Below are positions 28,301 to 39,400 of a stretch of DNA of 64,000 bases, piece by piece; the first letter of the stretch is position 1, and every line of letters begins with the position of its first letter. Origin of the DNA: Nosema muscidifuracis (lineage: Eukaryota; Microsporidia; Nosematidae); NCBI GenBank assembly GCA_028335825.1, contig JAIOKI010000023.1, forward strand, positions 124,001 through 188,000. Direction: 5' to 3'. The position numbers were made by a program, and so were the translations under genes. Under the pieces are notes generated by a model that did no database searches, had not been told where the DNA came from, and saw only the letters and a program-made list of their open reading frames with translations.

Positions 28301-28560
28301 ATATATTATCAACTTCGATGCATTACTCAAAGGCAAAGGCATTTGTGGCAAGCTTTGAAACACATTCGGGGTTCTCTTCTTTTATGTATAAAATATATTT
28401 TTAACATATATCATTTCGTATTACAATATAACTCCAATAAATAAAGCTAATCGTAAATGATTAATTTTTCTTATCTTTCATACCTCTAAGTATTAAATTA
28501 AGTTTCATTTTGAAAGCAAATATCTTTCCAATGAGAATGTGGTGGAGCATCACACATTTT
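25400..28560 (-). mobile_element. Ty3/gypsy-type LTR retroelement fossil
   Basis: The minus strand carries traces of the gypsy order from right to left. A zinc-knuckle-like KCYYCTKK lies near 27,755. RT follows, with a YIDDILI catalytic block near 27,050 and an NLEKVLQWLKEYNLI helix just after. RNase H remnants lie at 26,330-26,650 with an LNLAER block. Integrase would lie at 25,400-26,300 but is not clear. The element is broken in many places and is old. A motif at 25,480-25,525 that recurs near 32,215 may be part of a terminal repeat. Confidence 0.55.
25480..25525 (+). repeat. Dispersed repeat motif, copy 1
   Basis: A stretch of about 45 bp (TGCTATTT...CTGAATGTGTGACA) matches 32,222-32,264 at roughly four of five positions in the same orientation. 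It lies at the outer edge of a gypsy fossil and may be an LTR remnant. Orientation and spacing do not settle which element it belongs to. Confidence 0.4.
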
Positions 28561-28599
28561 TATCATAATAATTTGCTTATAAATTTATATCTGTGTAGT

Positions 28600-31500
28600 G
28601 AACCAACATTTTATGTTGATAATAAATATAATGACATACATTATGTCTCGAGAAAATAAATAAAACTTCGATTTTATAAGTATAATACGAAAAAAACATA
28701 TAGATAATCTCAAAAGTGTCAACATAGAAGACTAGTTTCAAAAGCTAGAATAAGTATAGTTGTGATATGCTTGGTCCGAAAACAATTAAGATTTAATACA
28801 ATAGATTTGATAAACGACGTAATAGAAGACAGCTTTAAACTTATCGAAAAGTCAGACGAAAACAAGCGCTACTTACTATCTTCAATGTAACTAAAGCACG
28901 ACAAATATCATTTCATAGTTTAAATCGAATTGACAAATTACCATATTTTTATCAAATAACTCTATAACAAGATAAATGCGGGGCTTGGTGTTTAATATTG
29001 TCTTACAGAATGCAACGATAACCAAAATCAGAGAATATCACAAGATCTATTTATGCTAGGAATAAGTAGGAATATCAAGAAGTTTCTTATAAAAAAGGTC
29101 TTTAAGAAGTACAAGATATATTAGAAGATATAAAAGAATAGAAGAATTAAAGAATTAAAGATAGTTATTGAAGATAAATAAATCCAACAACATATAAGTG
29201 AATCTGAAGGTTAAGAAATAAGAAAAATAAGCAAATATATATACGAATGAAACTAATAAGACTTCAAAAAAAATTAGTAAGAATTATACAATCTCTTTCT
29301 TAATGTACAAACAATTTAGTTCTCTTGAGATTTTATAGACTGATGTAATCATTCTAAAACATATGTATACAGTAAATGTAGGCTCGGGTTCCAAACACAA
29401 CTTTATCTTGAAATAATGTGCTAAACTGTTACAATTTTTATTCAAAGATGACAAAGAAATAATCTGCATAAATAAAACAGTAGAATGTAACATAAGTACC
29501 GAAAATGTCTTACAGTGAACCAATGTAAAACTCTACTTATACTAAAACCTTTCAACGAATATAATATTAGTAAATTTATTTCATTTTCAGACTAGGATGG
29601 TAATTGACTACTCAAAGAAAAATAATTTGAAACTGAACAGGGCTGGAAATAAAAAAAATTACTGAAGTACCAATAAGAACTCGAAAATTTATTTTAAGAA
29701 AAACTATACTTTATTAAAACAGAATTCCTAAATAAATAAATTAAATCATATCTTAAAGTACAAATCTAGGAGAAATAGAAACAGATAAATATTTCGTAAT
29801 ATAAAAAACTTACATTATGAAATTCTATAAACATAACCAACAGAAACTAAAGAATAGATACAGAGGATTTAATAAAATGAAATTATATAGGAAAGTAACT
29901 AAAGTTACTTCGGTCCGATATTTATCATTAAAAAATGGAAAATAATTTTAGTAGTAGATTATAAAGACGAAATACATATAATCCATTAAATGATACAATT
30001 TCCCAGAGCTCTGAATAAAATCTGTACTAACTAGGTAGATCTTTCAAATAGTTTTTTTCAATTAAGATTAGATAATTAATATAAATAATTTTTGATATTC
30101 AATATACTAGGAAGAATATTCAAATGCACAGATTTGCTTTTGGATTAAATAGGATTCAAATTGTTTTGTCATGATAGAAATACTTTAAGATATAGAAACC
30201 ATTTCAATATACATGACAATATTATATTTTCAGCAAAAGACACCTATGAACATGAAAAAAATCACTTGAGGTATTAAAAAGACTAAAAAAGTATAATGTA
30301 AAGATTAACTTTAAAAATCAGAGTTTATAACAGATCAGATGGATATTATAAATAATAGAGTCTTCAAAGGTACTCAACAAAATTTAGAACCATAGAGAAA
30401 TCGATGATAAAGAGTAAACGAAATATTCAAAAAATTATAAGTATACTAAACTGGGATATAAATTTTATACCAAACATAAGTCCAGAAATTATAGAGGTCA
30501 TATAAAAACTAAAGAAGAAATAAAAATTACAGAATTAAATATTATCTGACGACTGTAGAAATATAATACCGTGAAACTACATTGAAATTTATACAGATAA
30601 CAGAATTCTACTATTCAAAACAAAATAGTGATAGAATAAGAATATTGAAATTATTACTGAACGAATATAGTTTTTGTCTCAATACAATAGAAGGTAAAGA
30701 GAATGAAATCGCAGATCACCTGATCAGGCTTTTATTTAGACACGGAAGAATTTAAGAAGTTCAAACTGGAGCCATTTAAATTAAAAAAAATGAAATAAGA
30801 ATTTATAAACCCAATAGATCAATATGCAAAAGATAGGTAAAAACAAGCGAAACTACAAATAAGATTCAAAATAACTGAAAAGAGGCAAAAACAAAGAATA
30901 ATGATCACAGAAGAAGTAAAAAGAAAGTTTATCAATTTCATTTAGAAGTGTTTAGTTATTCAGATATGCAAGTGACTTATCATAATATAAAAAATTCTAT
31001 GGTTGCAAATATGTGAAAAAAAGCGATCAAGAAAGTTATCGAAGATTGTGATATGTTCTAAAGAATATTTAAGCTCTAAAATAATAATAAACTGCTTAAT
31101 AAAAGTAAAAAACGCATTTAAAAATTGTATGGATTAAATTGAAGAATACTTTCTTACAGCAACTGAAATATTTACGAGGTACAATTGAGTCTATTATCTA
31201 ACATAATCTCATGAACTTTCATGTCTAGAAGAATGAACGAAAAAACAATTATTACTTAATAACACATAACGAAAGAAATTATAAGCAAAAAGTACAATGA
31301 ATATCTAAGATAAAATAGTATTATTCTAGGTGATACCTTCAAAGTATAGCCAACCCTCAAACAAAATGATAGCAAAGACTATTAGAATGTTCAATAATGA
31401 AAAAATAGTGAAAAGAATACATACAAAACTAGATATAAATTACAAAATATTAATACTACATTTATCATTTATGAAATTGTATGGATATAACTTTTTAACT

Positions 31501-31830
31501 CCTGATGAAAAACAAATAAGTACATTAAGGTAATAAATAGACAAAACGGCTAAATAAAATAGGATTAATATAATATAAATGATTAAGTATTTGTAAATAA
31601 ATTTGATGCAACAAAATAAAGAAAATCAGGAGAAGAAACGATAGACTGGTTTGGAGATGATAGATGAATATAAACACGTGAATTACATAAAATGAAAGGG
31701 GGAAATGTGATAAACCTACATTTTATATAAATAAGCAATTTAATGACATAAATAAAATGTTTATTTTTGAAAATTAAACCATGATATTCAATCTCATTTC
31801 TACAAAATGCATTTATCACCGAAATACATG
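28600..31830 (+). mobile_element. Ty3/gypsy-type LTR retroelement fossil
   Basis: The plus strand shows the gypsy pol order. An early RT block (RMVIDYSKKN) lies near 29,597, and a later RT part at about 30,130-30,300 has FAFGLN and an EVLKRLKKYNVKINF helix. RNase H at 30,590-30,745 ends with the EGKENEIADHLIRL block. The integrase N-terminal region near 31,010-31,060 (KKAIKKVIEDCDMF) is followed by core remnants up to about 31,500. It is back-to-back with the minus-strand fossil at 25.4-28.6 kb. It is broken in many places, with no confident terminal repeats, and is old. Confidence 0.6.
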
Positions 31831-32700
31831 ATTAAATATTTTTTCATCCAAATTAAATAATATTTATAAATAACACTTCAAAATGAGCACGTATAATTTA
31901 TTAAATTCGCTTTACGAGAGCTTATTATATCCATAATATTCACACAATAAAACATACTTCTACGGAGGATATGCTAATATGAAATCCTTGATTCAGATAT
32001 AAAACAATGTTTCTTCCATAAGCCTGTGGACTACGTTTAATTTATAATACTCGATAATATTATTGTTAAATATTTTGATATAATTCTTTTTATTCTTCCC
32101 TTTTATAAAAATTATTTAATATTTTTTGGAGGAATTAATTTAACATTAGTCTTAACGAAAACATACAAGAAAAATTAGCATAAAAATATTCATGAGTAGC
32201 TTCACAGTTTCATTCTTTGAAATGCTATTTGCTTACTTCTATAGTCTGGAACTGAATGTGCGACATACAACAAATACTACATTTTTAAAATGTTTATGAG
32301 ACTGACAATATGGTCAATTTTCAAACAGAGTTTTCAGAATTATAAACTTATAAAAAATTATCAAAATAATATTTAAGTCAAACAACAATTATTCAAAACA
32401 AATATCAACTTTTTTTTCGTTTTTATCTCAATCAGTATAAATTTCAAATTCTGCAAAGAGATACTATTCTTTAATTCAAAGATAAAGAACCAAATGGTAT
32501 TTAGTAAAAAATAACTTAAAAATTTACTAGGTGACAAATAATTAAATTTTTTAATATTTAATTATTTTATTTTTACCCCTAAAAAATTACCAGTGAAAAC
32601 AGGACCAAACGGTCACTTTTTATACTGAGAAAAACTATTTGACAGAATTTAGATCCTTGATGTATCTAAATTTTTAGCAGTTTTTTATAACCATCTGCCA
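31831..32700. other. AT-rich spacer, mostly unassigned
   Basis: No open frame or domain was recognised. It contains the second copy of a dispersed motif near 32,222-32,264. It separates the plus-strand gypsy fossil from the chimeric LINE fragments. Confidence 0.45.
32222..32264 (+). repeat. Dispersed repeat motif, copy 2
   Basis: Partner of 25,480-25,525 (TGCTATTTGCTTAC...CTGAATGTGCGACA). About 400 bp beyond the traceable end of the plus-strand gypsy fossil, it could be a remnant of a terminal repeat. This is low certainty. Confidence 0.4.
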
Positions 32701-32707
32701 CTCTCCA

Positions 32708-32882
32708 AACAGCTTCATATCTTACTAAGAGAATCGTTTTCCCACTGATATCTTTTATGTAAGGAATGTCTGAATCCCTAACACCTAATATCTTAGCCCA
32801 TACAGCTAAATTTTTATGGCCTTCTCCTGATGATAGACCTTCCATTATAACCAGCCGAAAACAACTATCGGTTGGTTTTCTA
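32708..32882 (-). pseudogene. Fragment of LINE ORF1 C-terminal domain
   Basis: This 175-bp piece is about 90% identical at DNA level to 40,447-40,620 of the intact LINE, inside the conserved C-terminal domain of ORF1 (the part encoding GLPSGEGHKNLAVWAKILGV and the KTILLVRYEAV strand). It has no LINE 3' end and stops abruptly at both sides. On its right it abuts the start of ORF2 of a different LINE subfamily. It is younger than the flanking relics and looks like a recombination or patch insertion rather than a normal LINE insertion. Confidence 0.85.
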
Positions 32883-32896
32883 GAGAGGACTCTTTC

Positions 32897-33157
32897 TTAT
32901 ACAACACAATAATTTTCTTGTACTCTTCTTCTCCATATACTTCTTCTCATTATAAGAGACTTTAGGCACTTAAGCCTTCTGGAATGAATGATTGTACTAC
33001 TAATTTTTCTTGATTCAACTGAATCAGAGACTTCCCTTTCTAATAAATTAAAAATATTTTTTCTTTTATAAGAAAATACTCTTCTATAAATACAGGATTT
33101 TAATAAAGAGAACAATTTATTCATTATTAAAATCCTTACTTTCTCGGGCAGGATCAC
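32897..33157 (-). pseudogene. LINE ORF2 N-terminal remnant (subfamily B)
   Basis: An 86-codon frame overlapping the end of the ORF1 remnant at 33,117-33,743 by 41 bases. Its MNKLFSLLKSCIYRRVF stretch resembles the basic N-terminal extension of ORF2 in the intact LINE (LRFTLRNQKTSLLKLLRSN, residues 13-31), which precedes the endonuclease domain. The frame ends before any endonuclease motif, where the 32,708-32,882 fragment begins. So this is the start of an ORF2 whose remainder has been lost. The overlapping ORF1/ORF2 layout repeats that of the intact element. Confidence 0.65.
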
Positions 33158-33743
33158 CCATCTTCTTTCCTAAATAAGTAAAAGAGCCATAGTCAGGCTT
33201 TTTCTTATTTAATTCTTTCTTTATATACCTGCAGGCTTCTACAAGTGGTATAAAATTTTTGAATGTCTTAGAGAGCCTCAGTAATTCCTCTAAAACAGCA
33301 TTTTTTCTAACTAATATAAAGCTGGTAAGTAATGACACATCATTACATACCTGTATTTCGCTTATATTAGCTTTCAAGTTTCTTATTGCCTTTTGGCAAA
33401 CACTCTCTCTAATCATCAGAAGAATAACATCTGAATCATTGAATCTTTTCACTAAGGAGATATCCTTAGTCTTCACTTCTAACAAAGCAGCCCATGTGTC
33501 TCTAGATTGGTGCTGCCCTTTAGATTCAAGTCCAGATATCAATGTGAATCTGAACTTGCAGTTAGAAGGAGACTTACCTTCCTTAATTAACTTTATAAGA
33601 GTGGCGTGCTGCTCAGGGATGCGGCCTGTTCTAAAGTAATATTCTAGAGAACTAATACATAGGTTGCTAACTTTCCCTTGCAGGCTTTGTTTATAACTAT
33701 TTTTAAATAAAGATTTATTCTCTTGGTTGCTCTTAAGTGGCAT
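33117..33743 (-). pseudogene. LINE ORF1 C-terminal half (subfamily B), 208 codons open
   Basis: The 208-residue product aligns with the last ~190 residues of ORF1 from the intact LINE. CKFRFTLISGLESKGQHQSRDTWAALL corresponds there to NKYRLVTMEGLPSGEGHKNLAVWAKIL, SDVILLMIRESVC to GKTILLVRYEAVL, and TFKNFIPLVEACRYIKKEL to SWKSFVPLQKSIKVIVRCL. A closely similar copy on the plus strand at 56,800-57,343 shows VCHKVNKNLK and LNKENPDYGYF. The methionine at 33,743 begins MPLKSNQENK and could be a true start of a short ORF1 or an internal one. The domain has no zinc knuckle or RRM that I can see, and its role is presumably RNA binding or assembly as in other LINE ORF1 proteins. Remaining open over 208 codons in such AT-rich DNA suggests fairly recent activity. 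Confidence 0.8.
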
Positions 33744-33809
33744 GAGATATATTTTCTCATGCTTTTTATAGTTTTATCCTTGATAAATTGAATAAATAGT
33801 TAATATTAT

Positions 33810-33851
33810 TTTATCAATTAATTATTAAGAAATAACTAATTAATTGATAAA
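33810..33851. repeat. 15-bp perfect inverted repeat
   Basis: TTTATCAATTAATTA at 33,810-33,824 is the exact reverse complement of 33,837-33,851, with a 12-base spacer. It is AT-only apart from one C/G pair per arm. It lies in the spacer between the LINE ORF1 remnant and the gypsy fossil. It could be a terminal-repeat remnant or a cruciform-prone site. No function can be assigned. Confidence 0.75.
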
Positions 33852-33994
33852 TTAACATATAAGGATATTACAGTAAACAAAAGAAAATATAAATAAAAAT
33901 ACATGTGGATATAATACCACATTCTGCCTTCCCTAATATTTTAAATCGCGAACATGTATAAATTGAGTCTCTACCTTTAACCGTACCCAGCATC

Positions 33995-33999
33995 CTCTT
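33995..33999. other. Target-site duplication (left copy), CTCTT
   Basis: The five bases outside the left LTR are identical to those outside the right LTR at 35,023-35,027. Five-base duplications are usual for Ty3/gypsy integrases. Confidence 0.85.
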
Positions 34000-34079
34000 T
34001 GTTAATAGTTTTATTTTTATTCGTTTCAGACATCCTAAAAAACTAGTGTTCTCTTTATAAAATTTTTAAAATATCAACA
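34000..34079 (-). repeat. 3' LTR of the 34 kb miniature element
   Basis: 80 bp, TGTTG...AACA on the minus strand, preceded by a purine-rich tract and followed on the outside by CTCTT. It pairs with 34,944-35,022. Confidence 0.9.
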
Positions 34080-34943
34080 TCCCTCCCTTTTAGCTCATAG
34101 GTCCATCATCAACCAATAGCTTTAATTGTGAAGCGTGTCTCTTAACAACCCCATTTTTTGTTTCAACATTATATGCATTATTATCTAATACTTCTATTAT
34201 TTTTCCTCTTACCTTAAACTTTGGGTTTCCTTTTTTTCAGAATTCCTTCTTTTTTTATAATTACAATTTCTCCAACCTGAAAGAATACCTCATTTTCTTT
34301 TGCTATGTTCTTTTTATTGAATTTAACAATATTATCAATTTGTTTCGCTTTCAATAAATCTCAATTCTCTTTTAACATTGCTTCATTAGGCGACATATTT
34401 ATTCTTGTGTGAAAAGATATATTGTATACCTCTAATGCTCGCTTTAATTTAACGGCAATTAATTTATCTTTCTTATTTTTAAAAACTAAATCTTCTAAAG
34501 TTCTATTGAATCTCTCAACTCGTCCATTCGACTATAGGAATAGTCTGCTTTAACACCTGCAGCTATTATCCTTAATACAGCCTTATTACTAAGCTTAAAT
34601 GGCCTGGCTTCATTTTCAACTCTTTTAATGAAAGCTATTACTTCTTCATCAACTTTCTGGCACAGCCTATATACTTGTCCAATATCATACTTCTTCACCT
34701 CGAACTTCTCTTTTGCTAAACTCTTCCGCGCCTTATAATCCGTAGCTGCTTTACGCTTGGATTCATGGATCTCCTGGTGCCAAATTACGATATCGTAATC
34801 TGCTCTTCCAATTATATATTCGATCTTTTCTTGATCTGTTTTTTGTCTGAAAAAACTCATAACTTCTAATCTCATACATTCCTTTAATAGGTTTGCACTT
34901 AATATAAAGTTCTCGATGGGTTTCGTATGCCCATTCTCCACCA

Positions 34944-35022
34944 TGTTAATAGTTTTATTTTATTCGTTTCAGACATCCTAAAAAACTAGGGTTCTTTTTA
35001 TAAATTTTTAAAAATATTAACA
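34944..35022 (-). repeat. 5' LTR of the 34 kb miniature element
   Basis: 79 bp, TGTTA...AACA on the minus strand, flanked on the outside by CTCTT. The gag-like ATG (34,942-34,944) uses its last base. A diverged version of this repeat is recognisable at 55,234-55,320, also next to a gag relic. Confidence 0.9.
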
Positions 35023-36118
35023 CTCTTCTTCCTATCAATTCTATCCGTTTTCGTCCGCAATATTTTTATCTAATTTCCTAGCTTTATAATTTCTATTGTT
35101 GTAGGAAGAATTAATGCTAAAAAACATATTTTATTTTAGGGGTTACTCTTTATGTAACAATGGTGATAATTAAGTCATGACATCACCAAGTTACTTGATC
35201 CCAACACCTATAATAAACATATTCATTAATATTAAAGTTCGCCCTTTTCCCTGTACTTTTTCTACTATTAACCTCTACTATTCTTTTATATGGATCATAT
35301 GGTGAATGCATCTTTATTATTGTAAATGGGGCTGATCCTAACACTCAGTTATAATTAATATTAATAGTTTTTTCTATTCGCTTTAAAATATCTTCAATTT
35401 TACGATTCTTGCTGATCGATAATATAAACGACACTGTCTTATTTAATGCTTCTGATATTTCATTTGATCTTGGACTATAAATAGGAACTAATGTATGCTT
35501 AATTCCTTTGTCCTTCAAATATTTTTGTAACGTATTGCTAATATATTGTCTTCCATTATCTGAAATAATATTCTTTGATTTTCCATATAGTTCTTTCCAT
35601 ATATCTATGGCGTCTATTATTTTTTTCAGCATTTATTTTATATCCAAAGAAAACCCTAGTATATCTAGAATATATATCTGTCATAGTAAGTATATATCCT
35701 GACTCTTTCTTTCCGCAATGTTGAAAGTTGTCTAGTCGAAATGGACCATAAATATCGGTACTTACCCTCTCAAATGGTTATTTTGCTTCCATAAAAATTT
35801 CTTTGACTTTAGCGATGTGATAAACTTTATATCTCTTACAAATTTCTATTGTAGCTATATCAATATATTTAATTGGAACGCTATAAGTCTTAAAGTTCAA
35901 TTTGGTTGGCTCTTTTAATAATTTAATTTTTACTTGCAGATTCTTTATATTTTGAAAATTGTCATTTTGTTTTCGGTAAAATTTTAAATAGTTTAATACT
36001 TCATCTTCCGCTGCTACTCCACATACACTATCTAATAATCGATACTCTAGAATTTCATAAATCGTTTTTCCATCTCCTTTAAATTTAAATAATTCATTGT
36101 CTAATTTAATTGTATGCT

Positions 36119-36469
36119 AAATAATAAAAAAATAAAAATAAAATAATTTATTGAGATAAGAGAGAAAAGCCACACAGCAAGTAAAAACTTCTACATCCAA
36201 TATTATGTGACACACACCAGCATACCATGAAGGCCTTGCTTGTAGGAAGATTGGGAACCCCTTAGGATTAGTTAAAATCCATCAGTCATAATGACTGAGA
36301 CCTGCGTTCAGCAGGATTTTGGGTTATCGCCTGGTTCAATACACCATTTAAGAACACAACTCAGTTCAGCGGAATGCTACGGCATAATATGCAGCTTTAA
36401 GCCAAACCCCTCCCAGGTCAGAATTTGATTCTTTTGTTGCTAATAAATTAGCTACTTTTGTATCAGATT
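36119..36469 (-). other. LINE 3' UTR with two hairpins
   Basis: The untranslated tail after the ORF2 stop. It contains two perfect 5-bp stems with 5-base loops, at 36,283-36,297 (CAGTC/GACTG) and 36,301-36,315 (CCTGC/GCAGG). An AATAAA-like signal lies at 36,147-36,152, and an A/T-simple tail follows. Stem-loops in LINE 3' UTRs commonly serve as the recognition site for the element's own RT, a plausible role here. A diverged version of this UTR is recognisable at 3,860-4,030. Confidence 0.7.
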
Positions 36470-39400
36470 TTACTCTGATGAGACATGAAGTCTACTCTTT
36501 TGTTGTACAATGATATATCTTTGTACTATCATTTTATCAAGAAATTCTACTCTTACAAGTAGAGCTTTTCTTCCTGTTGGTGAAGTCTTGATGTCATTGA
36601 TATTACCAATGATCATCTTAACTCGTTCTATTTTTGTTAGAGTTAAATAATTTAACTCTGGTATTTTGTTCTCATAAAGGGATCTTATCTCAGATAAGGA
36701 AGGACAATCTAACAGGAAATGTTCAAGATTTTCCTGTTCTTCCTCACATAGAAAGCAATGTTCTCTATAATACTGAGGGATTCTACGAGCATTAGCTAAC
36801 GCAGAAGACCATCTAATTAAATTACATCTTATTTTAGTGTAATTCCTTATCTGTCTCTTATTTATTTGTGTTAGTATGTACTTGAGTTGAGACTCAAATA
36901 TACCATACTGTGCTGCTAGTGAGGATGCTATGGTAGTATTATAGGATTTCCTACCTTTCAATACCTCGATTATTCTTTGTTTGGCTACTTTGTAGTCAAT
37001 ACTTTCATAGTCGTGTCCGACATATCTTTTACACCACCGTCGAGTTCTTGAACTCCATGTAGTCTTTTTGGCTCTTGGAACTTGTTCTACAAATTCCGAG
37101 ATTATAGTTTTGTTGTGTTTCCACTTCCTCAGTGCTCTAAAGCGATTTAGAGCTGCTTGTATTTGAATTCTGTTAATACAGAACTCATCCATTATCCTAT
37201 CTAATGGAACTATTTTTGTCCAGAATATCATCCGAACAGCTTTTCTGAGAATCCTACTGATTCTCCCTGATCTTGTGCTAGACATTCCCCATAACTCACT
37301 ACCGTACATGAGTGCAGGTACTAGTACATTCTTTATTAGTATTCCCTTAAACGGAATACATATACTCTTGTTAAGAAGCTTTGGTTTCAATGCTTCTAAT
37401 GCTTTTTTGCCTCTAAAGGCTCCATCTTTTACAAGATGATCTTCGAGGGTGCTTCTTTTAATCAAAACACCCAAATACCTGTATTCTGTGACTTCACAGA
37501 TCTTTCCGAAATCAATATCTATAGAGATATCTTCTGACTCATAGCTTGTATTGGTATTCCATACGAGAATACCACTTTTGTTACAGTTAACTTTCATTTG
37601 ATTGTCAACTGCCCATTTGCTGATTTGTTGAATTTTTAGTTCCAAATCATTTTTTGAATCACCAAAGACAACAATGTCATCTGCAAACATCAGTCCTGGT
37701 ATTGCTATTGTTGATCGAGGTACAATCACTTTTGTCATGTCATCAAAAATGTCATTAATAAACAGATTGAACAACATTGGAGAACAAGGGCATCCTTGTC
37801 TCACACCTTTTCTGTAGCTATAGCCACTGCTTGTATCTCCACCTATGCGGATTCTCATTTGTGTGTTACCATATATATCTTTCAATGTATTGATAAGATA
37901 CTCTGGTATACAATACTTTTGTAGCTTATTAAATAATAGCTCATGACTAACATTATCATAAGCTTTTTCGAAGTCTATGAAGCACAGATATGTCTTCAGA
38001 CTTCGAAATTCTCTTCTTTTAACAACTTCTAATAAAGTTGCTACCTGGTTCATACATTCTTCTCCTGCTCTAAATCCAGCCTGATAAGGAGAAAGAATGT
38101 TATTTGTATCGACAAACTGTGTAAGTCTATCATTGATTATTTTTAGGTATATTTTACTGATTGTATTAATCAGTGCAATACCTCTATAGTTGTTGATATC
38201 TGTTTCATCTCCCTTTTTATGGAGGCATACCATATCAGCAGCACTCCAATAAACAGGTGGGCTGGCACCTGTTATAAATTTGTTGATCTCATCCACCAGG
38301 AATGAGGGCAGCTTTTTATCTACTAGACTAGGCCTAAGTAGTACCTTGTATAGCTCAGTTGGAATTTCATCCGGACCGGCTGCTTTGTTATTGCCACAAT
38401 TATTTGTAGCTTTTATTAATTCCTCCATTGTGACGTCATCAGGAGGCTCTTTTAAAGGACTTTTGTTGTATATAGAGTCACTATCTACAGTTGATGTTGC
38501 TAATTTAGCATAAAATTTGTTAGCTATTTCTAGCTTCTTTTGTTGCTCATTGTGAGCTCTGCCCTCCTCGTCTTGAAGACAAACATTGTCTAGTCTAACT
38601 GATGTGTTAGACATACCCTTTAGCCACTTCCAGAAATCTCTAGAGCGATTACTTTTATAGAGGTTTATGCCATTAAAGGCCCAGAGATTAGCTCGTTCTC
38701 GCCGAACCTTCACTCTTGTTTCCTCAACTTCTTTTTTTAATGTCAAATACCTAAAAGCATTTACATCATTCCATTGTTTTAGTACTTGCTTTGTGGCAAG
38801 TCTAAATCTTTTATACACATTAATGTGCTTCCATTTAATAGGTAATCCTTTTTTTACCTTAACTTTATCGTACACCTTTTCAGTTGTACATACTTCTTTT
38901 AAAACTCTTGGGAGTTCTTCTATTGTGAATAGTTTCCTATTCAAAAGCTGACTCAATTTCTCTTCAATAAGAGGATCTTGCATCTTCTTTCTGTTATATG
39001 TAAAAGATGTCTCTACTACTGGAGAAGGAAGAGTTATATATCTTCTAAGTAGTAGATGATCTCCTACAGCCCATCTTTGTGAGATAGTAACCTTCTCACT
39101 GTCTTGCTTTAAGACTCTAAAGATCGTATCAATACGTCTTTTTGAGACTTTACCATTACTCAGGATTCTAGTTCCTGATACTCTATTGTAGTTGATAAGA
39201 GGATTTAAACCTCCAGCAACAAGCTTTTGTTTGAGAGTTGAATCTTTACAATTCATATCTCCCATTACTATAATCTCCTTGTAGCATCTTTTGTTCTTCT
39301 CAATATTAAGAAGGTTGATTAATTTTATGAGAGTTAATTGCTTAAGCTCTCTATCTTGTGGCACATAGACATTGATAACTAGTATCTTTGTCCATCCTGT

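Larger units (their letters stand above)
34000..35022 (-). mobile_element. Miniature gypsy-type LTR element, 79-80-bp LTRs, 5-bp TSD
   Basis: An LTR element of 1.02 kb bounded by 80-bp and 79-bp repeats and by the exact 5-bp duplication CTCTT at 33,995-33,999 and 35,023-35,027. Inside are a gag-like frame (34,495-34,944), which begins within the last bases of the 5' LTR, and the C-terminal part of an integrase (34,090-34,490, VERFNRTLEDLVFKNK, NMSPNEAML, FFQVGEIVIIKK). A purine tract (AAAAGGGAGGGA) abuts the 3' LTR. TGGTGGAG directly after the 5' LTR suits a primer-binding site and overlaps the gag start. The element is internally shortened, so non-autonomous. The intact duplication and about 93% LTR identity mark a comparatively recent insertion into the older gypsy pol fossil around it. 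Confidence 0.9.
33900..36118 (-). mobile_element. Ty3/gypsy-type pol fossil (integrase region)
   Basis: On the minus strand, 35,345-36,110 reads as integrase. A KRYKVYH region before the core is followed by VSTDIYGPF, TMTDIYSRYTRVFFGY, SDNGRQYIS and GIKHTLVPIYSPRSNEISE, which are hallmark core blocks. C-terminal sequence continues leftward past 35,230, and probably beyond the nested miniature element at 34,000-35,022 to about 33,930, where a purine-rich stretch could be a polypurine tract. The right end is cut at about 36,118 by the 3' tail of the intact LINE, so RT, protease and gag are absent. The integrase frame at 35,345-35,632 stays open, but the element as a whole is broken, with several breaks. 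Confidence 0.8.

Noticed and set aside
35195-35215. TGTTGGGATC on the minus strand, resembling a gypsy LTR start.
   Set aside because: It lies within sequence that continues the integrase C-terminal region, and no partner repeat was found.
36301-36352. tRNA-like half: a perfect anticodon-arm-like hairpin followed by GGTTCAATA, resembling a B box.
   Set aside because: There is no acceptor stem or D arm, and the T stem does not pair. It is better explained as LINE 3' UTR structure.
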